DNA of 37,101 bases from an uncultured Bacilli bacterium (GTDB taxonomy: Bacteria; Bacillota_I; Bacilli_A; RFN20; CAG-288): contig CAKVBX010000013.1 of the NCBI GenBank assembly GCA_934725685.1, positions 1 to 37,101 on the forward strand, in the 5' to 3' direction. The notes beneath the pieces were generated by a model. It had not been told where the DNA came from, did no database searches, and worked only from the letters and a program-made list of their open reading frames with translations. Positions within the stretch are counted from its first letter, which is position 1, and each line of letters opens with the position of its first letter. A program made the translations under genes and the position numbers. This document shows positions 16,229-22,372 of the stretch, in pieces.

Positions 16229-16257
16229 ATTGTATATTTTACTCATGCAAAGCAAAA
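16229..16257 (-). promoter_or_regulatory. Promoter of the DUF3737-MalY operon
   Basis: On the minus strand TTTTGC (16257-16252) and TACAAT (16234-16229) are 17 bases apart. Transcription would begin near 16222, so the GGAGG sequence lies at the very 5' end of the message. Confidence 0.5.
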
Positions 16258-16268
16258 ATGAAAAGGAA

Positions 16269-17063
16269 TCAGTCTCCGATCAATGTTTTCTGGTATAACT
16301 TCACCTCTTCCCTCGGCTTGAAGACGGGAGAGTGGGTGGGGCGGCTGAGGAAAGCGGAAAGCCTCTCATCCGGACTTTTTTCGAAGACCTCTTCCGGTGT
16401 TCCCTCGACACGGATAAGCCCCTGGTCCATGAAGATGACTTTATCGGAGACTTCCTTGGCAAATCCCATTTCATGGGTGACGACAATCATGGTGGTCTTC
16501 TGCTGAGCGAGGTCCTTCATGACTTTCAGCACTTCGTTCACCATCTCCGGATCGAGCGCGGAGGTCGGCTCATCGAAAAGAATAACATCCGGATTCATGG
16601 AGAGGGCTCTTGCGATGGCGACTCTCTGTTTCTGGCCGCCGGAGAGATCCCGGATTTTATAATGGACCCTGTCTTCCAGTCCGACCCGTTTCAGATTCTC
16701 AAGCGCGATTCTCTTCGCCTCTTCCTTTTTTCTTTTCAGTATCAGCGTCTGACCGATGGTGCAGTTTTTCAAAACATCCATGTTGTTGAAAAGATTGAAG
16801 GACTGAAAGACCATCTGAAGGCGGACATGGACATCCTTTTCGCTGATATCCTTTTTCAGAATATCCTTTCCGTCAAGAAGGATTTCACCCTGATCCGGTT
16901 TTTCCAAAAGACCGATGCAACGTAACAGTGTCGATTTCCCACTCCCGGAAGAGCCGATGATGGTGACACACTGCCCTTTTTCGACGGAAAAAGTGACATT
17001 TCTTAGGACAATGGTATCCTCGGTGAAACTCTTTGCCAGGTGTTTGATTTCCAACATGGACAT
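16269..17063 (-). CDS. Polar amino acid ABC transporter ATPase (probable lysine)
   Basis: A 264-residue ATPase of the GlnQ/HisP group. Walker A GSSGSGKST is at 37-45; the Q-loop is in MVFQSFNLFNNM, the signature LSGGQKQRVAIARAL, Walker B VILFDEPTSALD and the switch His in VTHEMGFA are intact. The ATG at 17063 has GGAGG 6 bases upstream and begins one base after the permease stop. The C-terminal 20 residues extend slightly past the usual end. It is the last gene of a lysine-riboswitch operon. Confidence 0.93.
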   Translation of the reverse strand: MSMLEIKHLAKSFTEDTIVLRNVTFSVEKGQCVTIIGSSGSGKSTLLRCIGLLEKPDQGEILLDGKDILKKDISEKDVHVRLQMVFQSFNLFNNMDVLKNCTIGQTLILKRKKEEAKRIALENLKRVGLEDRVHYKIRDLSGGQKQRVAIARALSMNPDVILFDEPTSALDPEMVNEVLKVMKDLAQQKTTMIVVTHEMGFAKEVSDKVIFMDQGLIRVEGTPEEVFEKSPDERLSAFLSRPTHSPVFKPREEVKLYQKTLIGD

Positions 17064-17064
17064 A

Positions 17065-17844
17065 TCAGGCCTCCTTCTTTCTGAAGTGGAAGAACATCTT
17101 TTTCCAATCGATTCTGATTTTCTTTCCGTCCAACTTATATTCGACTCCCTTCAGAATCAGCGTCGAGACGATAGTGAGGCAGAGATAGATGGCGGCGATG
17201 ATGAGGTAAGTTGCCATATACTTATAGTTCTGGCTGGCCGCCGACTCCGCCTGATAGAAAAGCTCACTGACTGCGATGACATTCAGCACTGAGGAGTCCT
17301 TGATGTTGACGACCCACTCGTTACCGATGGTCGGAATCGAGTTTCTGAGCGCCTGGGGAAGCGTCACATGGAAAAGCGTCTGAAGTGGACTCATGCCGAG
17401 TGACTTCGCCCCTTCCAACTGACCTTCATCGATGCCGTTGAGCCCGGAAAGGACGATTTCTCCCATGTAGGCCGCCGTATTGAAGGTGATGACGATGAGA
17501 CCGGCGATGAGCCACCCGTTGAAGGTATCGACACCGGGAAGTACGGTGTTCCAGTTGAGCCCGAGCAGTAGCTGACAACCATACTTGAAAAGCATCGCCT
17601 GAACCATCATCGGTGTGCCGCGGATGACAAGGGAATAAAGCGAACAAAGCCATTTGATGGGATAACGATAAAGTTTCTGCGGCCAACTTCCTCCCTTGGC
17701 ATCCAGCCTTTTTCCGAAAGCGAGGAAAACACCGAGAAAAAGACCGGCGAATGTTCCGACTAAGGAGAGGATGATGGTGCTGGCCGTACCTTTGAGATAG
17801 AACTCCCAATAGTGGTTTAAAAGATAAGCGATATCCTGACCCAT
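17065..17844 (-). CDS. Polar amino acid ABC transporter permease (probable lysine)
   Basis: A 259-residue inner membrane permease of the HisM/GlnP type with about five membrane segments. The EAA loop, LEGAKSLGMSPLQTLFHVTLPQ, that contacts the ATPase is clear, as is VIRGTPMMVQ after the first segments. The ATG at 17844 starts one base after the stop of the binding protein; a GTG 12 bases upstream is possible but has no better ribosome binding site. The last 30 residues are strongly basic and cytoplasmic. Only one permease is encoded, so it probably works as a homodimer. Confidence 0.92.
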   Translation of the reverse strand: MGQDIAYLLNHYWEFYLKGTASTIILSLVGTFAGLFLGVFLAFGKRLDAKGGSWPQKLYRYPIKWLCSLYSLVIRGTPMMVQAMLFKYGCQLLLGLNWNTVLPGVDTFNGWLIAGLIVITFNTAAYMGEIVLSGLNGIDEGQLEGAKSLGMSPLQTLFHVTLPQALRNSIPTIGNEWVVNIKDSSVLNVIAVSELFYQAESAASQNYKYMATYLIIAAIYLCLTIVSTLILKGVEYKLDGKKIRIDWKKMFFHFRKKEA

Positions 17845-17845
17845 A

Positions 17846-18730
17846 TTATTCGGCACTTCTTTCTACGGCTTTGTTCATCATCTCATCCCGCTGTTCCTGG
17901 GAAATCGAGGAGAGCACCTTGTTGACGGCTTTCTGCAGACCGGTATTTCCCTTTTTGATACCGATGGAGACACCGAGCTGGGAGAGATCGACGCCAAGGA
18001 TACTCTGATCGATGTGGATGATTCCCACCTCGGACATGGAGGAAACATAGGCATTGGCGACCGGAAGTTCAACGGTGAGGGCAAAGGCGGATTTGTTTTC
18101 GACATCTTTGGCGGCGAGCCCATAGGTGCTCTGGCCGGGGACATGGACACAGCCGTAATCCTTGACGAAATTGTCGATGATGTCATCTTCGACCGTATCC
18201 TTCTGGGAGACGACAAGCTGTCCCTTGAGAAGATTCGAAAGCTCCTCCTTTGAGAGAGTCTTTCCTTCATACCGCTCAGCAACATCCTTTTTGACCAGAA
18301 GGACCACTTCGGAGCGGTAGTATTCGTCGCTGAAAAGAACCGACTGCCGCCTTTCCTCCGTGTCGGTCATGCCGGCGAGAATCAGATTGGTGTTCCCCAT
18401 ATTGACATCTTCGATGAGGGATTCCCACTGCTCTTTGACGATGCGAACATCCATCTGCATCCTTTCGGAGAGGATTTTTGCAATTTGGATGTCGTAGCCG
18501 TCGGCATACCCACCGGTGGAAATCGGAAGGGTGTATTCACTGGCCCTATTCGCGGTCCAATTGAATGGTGAATAGTTGCACTCCATGCCGATGACAAGCT
18601 CTTCGGCTTCGACTCTGTAGGTCTCTCCGTCGATGGTGATTTCTTTTTCCACCGGAGCTTTTCCGCCGCAGGAAAAGAGGGTGGCAAAAGCGAAGAGACT
18701 CAAAAGCGGCTTTCTTAAATTGATTGACAT
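17846..18730 (-). CDS. Polar amino acid ABC transporter binding lipoprotein (probable lysine)
   Basis: A 294-residue SBP_bac_3-type lipoprotein. The signal peptide ends LFSC with the lipidated Cys at residue 21. Family features include VIGMECNYSPFNW, GYDIQIAKILSERM and the segment NLILAGMTDTEERRQSVLFS. The start at 18730 is set by AGGAGG about 10 bases upstream; the longer open frame would run into the riboswitch. The leader carries a lysine riboswitch, so lysine is the best guess for the ligand; the family itself also includes arginine, glutamine and cystine binders. Confidence 0.92.
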   Translation of the reverse strand: MSINLRKPLLSLFAFATLFSCGGKAPVEKEITIDGETYRVEAEELVIGMECNYSPFNWTANRASEYTLPISTGGYADGYDIQIAKILSERMQMDVRIVKEQWESLIEDVNMGNTNLILAGMTDTEERRQSVLFSDEYYRSEVVLLVKKDVAERYEGKTLSKEELSNLLKGQLVVSQKDTVEDDIIDNFVKDYGCVHVPGQSTYGLAAKDVENKSAFALTVELPVANAYVSSMSEVGIIHIDQSILGVDLSQLGVSIGIKKGNTGLQKAVNKVLSSISQEQRDEMMNKAVERSAE

Positions 18731-18731
18731 T

Positions 18732-18795
18732 AAAAAATGTCCTCCTTTCATGATGCCAGGTCGCACTAATCAGCGACCTCCCATGAAGTAAGGAC
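18732..18795 (-). terminator. Riboswitch expression platform: terminator that includes the Shine-Dalgarno
   Basis: On the minus strand GTCCT (18795-18791) pairs with AGGAC (18743-18739), TTCATG (18787-18782) with CATGAA (18752-18747), and an inner hairpin AGGTCGC/GCGACCT (18779-18758) caps it. Six T follow almost directly (18737-18732). The AGGAGG of the binding protein gene lies within the 3' arm, so the same fold could stop transcription and hide the ribosome site. AGTCC (18796-18792) can instead pair with GGACT inside the aptamer (18837-18833), a likely antiterminator. Confidence 0.7.
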
Positions 18796-18799
18796 TGCT

Positions 18800-18970
18800 A
18801 TCAATAGTGCCAACCGAAGATAATCTTCGGAGAGTCCGCAAGGTGTTTCCCTGCGTCCCAACGCGACATTCCCTGACCGGAGAATGAAGGTTTCGGCGAT
18901 TCTTACCTTTCTTGTTTCCCGATGGTCCTGATGGAAACAGTACTGATTTGTAATCGCTCCTCTATTCGAT
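18800..18970 (-). promoter_or_regulatory. Lysine riboswitch (L box) aptamer
   Basis: The minus-strand leader contains the conserved L-box core. In order: the P1 strand ATCGAATAG, the loop-E segment AGAGGAGCGA, ATCAGTA, GAAAGG, AATCGCCGAAACC, a GGGACGC hairpin, the final helix CCGAAGA/TCTTCGG, and the closing strand CTATTGAT that pairs back to P1 with one bulged base. Length (171 bases) and order match the known lysine riboswitch. It precedes an amino acid ABC transporter, as lysine riboswitches often do. High lysine should favour the terminator at 18732-18795. Confidence 0.88.
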
Positions 18971-18976
18971 CTGACG

Positions 18977-19005
18977 AGGAAAAGCTTATCAGCTTTCCTG
19001 TTTTT
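18977..19005. other. Hairpin at the 5' side of the riboswitch
   Basis: AGGAAAAGCT/AGCTTTCCT forms a 9-bp stem with one bulge and loop TATC. On the plus strand it is followed by GTTTTTC and looks like a terminator, but no plus-strand gene ends here. On the minus strand it sits 7 bases before the aptamer and may protect the 5' end of the leader. Confidence 0.4.
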
Positions 19006-19112
19006 CTACAATGTCGGTCTCTGTGTTTCTGCCGAATTTCAATATGAAAGCGCTTGAAACAGAGGGCTGAAAGCCTCTTTGTGTTATAGTTTTCCCTAGT
19101 GAGGTGATGCCA

Positions 19113-19622
19113 ATGAAGACACTGATCGTCTATTTTTCGAGGGCCCATGGGAATTGGGTTGACGGTGAAGTCCGCAATCTTGAGAAAGGAAATACGGAAA
19201 TCTTGGCCGAGTACCTCCGGGAAGCGACCGATGGGGACTTATTCCCGCTTGTGATGGAACATCCCTATAGCGAGGACTATGAAACCTGTGTGAGACAGGC
19301 GCAGAACGATCAGCTCACTTGGAAGGAACAGGAACTGGTCTCCTATCCGGATTTATCCTCTTATGATGTCGTTTATCTCGGATATCCGATTTATTGGGAA
19401 GACCTCCCCTCTCCTGTCGTCTCCTTTCTGAAACATTACGACTGGTGCGATAAGATTATCTATCCTTTTTCCACCCATGAGGGAAGTGGGCTTGGAGCGA
19501 CAGTTTCCCATATCCGCGAATTGGCAAAAGGCGCCTCGGTTCTCGACCCTCTCCCCGTTCCGGGAAGTCTTGTGAATAGAGCGAGAAACAGAATCCGCAA
19601 TTGGGCGGAAAGACATCGCTAA
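19113..19622 (+). CDS. Flavodoxin
   Basis: A 169-residue Flavodoxin_4-type protein that would bind FMN and carry electrons in the cytoplasm. The opening strand TLIVYFSR, the longer variant of the phosphate loop ending LEKGNTE, the segment YLGYPIYWEDLPSPVVSFL and STHEGSGLG are characteristic. The ATG at 19113 is chosen over GTG and ATG codons 9 and 6 bases upstream because GAGG lies 8 bases before it. It could donate electrons to radical SAM enzymes such as PflA, but nothing in the arrangement proves this. Confidence 0.9.
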   Translation: MKTLIVYFSRAHGNWVDGEVRNLEKGNTEILAEYLREATDGDLFPLVMEHPYSEDYETCVRQAQNDQLTWKEQELVSYPDLSSYDVVYLGYPIYWEDLPSPVVSFLKHYDWCDKIIYPFSTHEGSGLGATVSHIRELAKGASVLDPLPVPGSLVNRARNRIRNWAERHR

Positions 19623-19626
19623 AACC

Positions 19627-19674
19627 TATTATTTTTAATGTGCCCACAATCGGGAAGCCATATCATACAATGAT
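19627..19674 (+). promoter_or_regulatory. Possible promoter region of the GH43 gene
   Basis: A TATTATTTTTAATG box (19627-19640) is followed exactly 25 bases later by TACAATG (19666-19672), the same spacing as upstream of the lipoprotein gene at 22373. The TACAAT box has no -35 match. It lies in the short palindrome ATCATACAATGAT (19662-19674), a possible operator. Confidence 0.35.
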
Positions 19675-19695
19675 TGTAAGGGCTTCCCCTTATTT
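19652..19695 (+). terminator. Hairpin after flavodoxin, possibly in the GH43 leader
   Basis: GGGAAGCC (19652-19659) and GGCTTCCC (19681-19688) form a perfect 8-bp stem followed by CTTATTTTG. The loop holds the putative GH43 -10 box, so the structure can form only in flavodoxin read-through transcripts. Confidence 0.6.
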
Positions 19696-19725
19696 TGAAT
19701 TGTTGACTGAAAAGGAGCGATGCTT

Positions 19726-22206
19726 ATGAAAACAAAGAAAAAATCTTCCCTTCTTCTCCTTCCCCTCTTTCTTCTCACCGCTGTTTCCTGTGGAAACAAG
19801 GACTCTGAAATCAAGCCGACGGATCCGGCGAATACCGAACCGGTGACCGAAACCGGCGGACAAGAACGCCCCACCGAAGAAAAGCTTGCCCATCATGACG
19901 ACGTCATGAATTATGAAAACTATATCCGCATGCCCGGCGGTCAGGAAACCGCGGATCCTTTTGTTTTCCGCTTCAACGGAAAATACTATCTTTTCCCGAC
20001 AACCAACGGAAGAGCGGTCCGCTGCTATGTGTCCGAGGACATGATCAACTGGGAGCTTGCGGATAACGGCGTCAATTCCCGTGGCTTCTGCTATGAATAC
20101 AGCAATGACGGGTCCGCTGCTCCGAAGAGCACTACGCCTTTCGCTCCGGAAATCACCTATTTCAACGGCACTTTCTACATGATCATGTCTCCTTCCGGTA
20201 ACGGCCATTATATTCTCAGCGCTCCGAATCCGGACGGACCCTATACCTGCATCACCGACAACGTGGAGCGCAGCATCGACGGTTCCTTCTTCATCACAGA
20301 TGATGAAAGGATCCTTCTCTATGGCGCCGGAAGCGGCAGCATCCAGGCCTATGAACTCAATGACGACTTCACTTCCTTCCGGGAAAATGATGACGGCTCT
20401 GAGTTCTCTTCTCCGATTACTGGTTGCCATATGGGCGGATGGAACGAAGGCCCCTATCTTCTCAACCGCTACGGAGAATACTATATGACCTGGACCGGCA
20501 CCCATTATCTCAACAGGGATTACCGCGTCGATTATTGCTATGCCCCGGAGGGAAGCAACCTTCTCTCGTCCAATGCCTTCACGAGAAAAGGCACCGTCCT
20601 TTTGGAAACGAAGGATGATTTCTATGCGTTAGGCCATTCCTGCACCGTGCTCGGCCCGGATATGGACTCCTACTATATCGCCTATCATCACATGGTTCCG
20701 GGAACCTCCCGTTATCTCAATATTTCCCGCCTTTCCTTTGACGGTTCCAACATGGCTGCCAACTATGTCCGTCTCAATGACTGTGTCGGAACCGACCTCC
20801 CTCCCTTTTACACCGATGGCATCGATGGGCTGGAGGAGACGGGAAGCCGCTATCTTTCCGCCACGGCAAGTGAAGATTCCTTCACCGCGGAATTCAATTC
20901 CGTCGGAGAAGGCAAGATGATCTTCTCCTATCAGGATAGCGAGAATTATGCCTACCTTCTCTTTGAAAACAATACCCTCAGCGTTCATAAGGTGCTGAAG
21001 GGAAGCGATGCACTTCTCTCCTCTGCGGAGCTGATTCACACCTTCGATTCCTCCGTCTATCATACCTATCGTATTCAGTATCGGAACAACCGGATGGTCG
21101 TCTATTTTGACAATATGACGAAGATTGATGCGGATGGCATTGAACTCACCGGTGGAAAAATCGGCTATGAAGGCGAATTCTCCGAAATCGGCTATACGGC
21201 CTATAGCAATGTCGCCTTAGGATCTTCCGACTATAAATCCTATAATGACGAAGTCTCCTTTGCTGGGAACTATGACCGCGATCTTTCCTATCTCACCGGA
21301 GATTCCGCGTTGGAAAAGGTCACATCGAAGAAAGCCTATCAGAATACCGACTCCTACAATATGGTCCTCAGAAATCAGGGAGACATGGCGACTTACCGTA
21401 TGTATGCCCATGAAAACGAAAAATATGACCTCTCCATGCGGATTCCTGCGGAATATATCGCAACGACCTTCAAAATTCTCGTCGACGGAAGGGACGAACA
21501 GACCATTACTCTCGATGCCACGACACCGAAAACGGCCACCGGTGATGTCCTGATCCATGTCGCCGATTTGGAACTCGATCTCGGTCCTCACAACATCAGC
21601 ATCGTGAATGACGGCGAAGCCTTCGGCTATTCCGAACTTCGCTATGAACCGGTTTTCTCCGCTGATGGATACGATCTGGATTTGGGTGCGGACGATCTCA
21701 GTTCCTTCACCGGACGCTGTGGCGGTTCCTCCAAGGTGATGAATCAGACAAAGGATGGTTTGCGCAGTGACAATGAAGGGGCATATGGACTTCTCACCAA
21801 TGAGGAATACCGCGATGTCACCGTGGAGACGGATGTCACCATCCACTCCATGGAACTCGACGGCTTTGCCGGCCTCCTTCTCAATGTCAAGGATTATTCC
21901 ATCGAGGAGAAGGATACCGGGAATCCGAATTCCTACAATGGGTATCAGCTCGTGATGGCAAACGGTAAGGCAGCCATCAATTATGCGGACTTCGCCTTCA
22001 CCCAGCAGGTGAAAGCGGGTAAGTTCTCCTTCGAAGAAGGAAATACCTATCATCTCAAAGCGGTCAGCAAGAACAATCACTATCAGCTTTATATCGACGA
22101 TGTGCTGCTCGTCGATTACGGTGCCAATATCGGTACGACAAGCGGCAGGGTGGGCCTATTCAGCCACAATGCTGATGTTACATTCTCAAGTCTGATTGTA
22201 AGTTGA
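19726..22206 (+). CDS. Secreted GH43-family glycosidase lipoprotein
   Basis: An 826-residue lipoprotein with lipobox AVSC (Cys22). A five-bladed propeller of glycoside hydrolase family 43 spans about residues 70-350: the base Asp77 in ETADPFVF, the pKa-modulating Asp185 in SIDGSFF and the acid Glu241 in WNEGPY are all present. Behind it come a concanavalin-like sandwich (about 370-500), a CBM6-like beta module (about 510-640) and a last concanavalin-like module to the C-terminus. GH43 enzymes act on arabinans, arabinoxylans, xylans or galactans; the exact linkage cannot be read. The ATG at 19726 is preferred to one 6 bases earlier because of spacing from AAAGGAG. It would work on the cell surface ahead of the ABC importer encoded at 30787. 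Confidence 0.92.
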   Translation: MKTKKKSSLLLLPLFLLTAVSCGNKDSEIKPTDPANTEPVTETGGQERPTEEKLAHHDDVMNYENYIRMPGGQETADPFVFRFNGKYYLFPTTNGRAVRCYVSEDMINWELADNGVNSRGFCYEYSNDGSAAPKSTTPFAPEITYFNGTFYMIMSPSGNGHYILSAPNPDGPYTCITDNVERSIDGSFFITDDERILLYGAGSGSIQAYELNDDFTSFRENDDGSEFSSPITGCHMGGWNEGPYLLNRYGEYYMTWTGTHYLNRDYRVDYCYAPEGSNLLSSNAFTRKGTVLLETKDDFYALGHSCTVLGPDMDSYYIAYHHMVPGTSRYLNISRLSFDGSNMAANYVRLNDCVGTDLPPFYTDGIDGLEETGSRYLSATASEDSFTAEFNSVGEGKMIFSYQDSENYAYLLFENNTLSVHKVLKGSDALLSSAELIHTFDSSVYHTYRIQYRNNRMVVYFDNMTKIDADGIELTGGKIGYEGEFSEIGYTAYSNVALGSSDYKSYNDEVSFAGNYDRDLSYLTGDSALEKVTSKKAYQNTDSYNMVLRNQGDMATYRMYAHENEKYDLSMRIPAEYIATTFKILVDGRDEQTITLDATTPKTATGDVLIHVADLELDLGPHNISIVNDGEAFGYSELRYEPVFSADGYDLDLGADDLSSFTGRCGGSSKVMNQTKDGLRSDNEGAYGLLTNEEYRDVTVETDVTIHSMELDGFAGLLLNVKDYSIEEKDTGNPNSYNGYQLVMANGKAAINYADFAFTQQVKAGKFSFEEGNTYHLKAVSKNNHYQLYIDDVLLVDYGANIGTTSGRVGLFSHNADVTFSSLIVS

Positions 22207-22210
22207 CCAT

Positions 22211-22236
22211 AAAGGCGGGGCGACCCGCCTTTTTTT
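22211..22236 (+). terminator. Terminator of the GH43 gene
   Basis: AAAGGCGGG/CCCGCCTTT with a GCGA loop is followed by more T residues. Confidence 0.95.
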
Positions 22237-22246
22237 CCTTGCTTCC

Positions 22247-22290
22247 TTTATTTTTAATGCTTTTCAAATGTAACCCCATACAATTACAAT
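22247..22290 (+). promoter_or_regulatory. Promoter of the large lipoprotein gene
   Basis: TTTCAA (22262-22267) and TACAAT (22285-22290) are 17 bases apart; a second TACAAT directly precedes the first. A TTTATTTTTAATG box (22247-22259) lies just upstream. Downstream, TGTCG and CGACA (22316-22338) form an imperfect inverted repeat in the leader. Confidence 0.45.
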
Positions 22291-22372
22291 GGTTTCAAGT
22301 GGAAGGGCTTTCCCATGTCGCAATCGTTTGATACGACAGAATAAGTCATCCATGAAATGAAAGGATAAACCT

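Noticed and set aside
18740..18970. T-box, cobalamin or c-di-GMP riboswitch upstream of the amino acid transporter
   Set aside because: I considered these first because of the GGGAA and GGGACGCA segments. There is no TGGNACCGCG for a T-box and no B12 box; the full order of conserved segments fits the lysine riboswitch.
19045..19058. Catabolite-response-like site TGAAAGCGCTTGAA
   Set aside because: It matches 12 of 14 positions of the optimal cre but fails at the final conserved C, and it lies before flavodoxin with no clear carbon-control context. Too weak to call.
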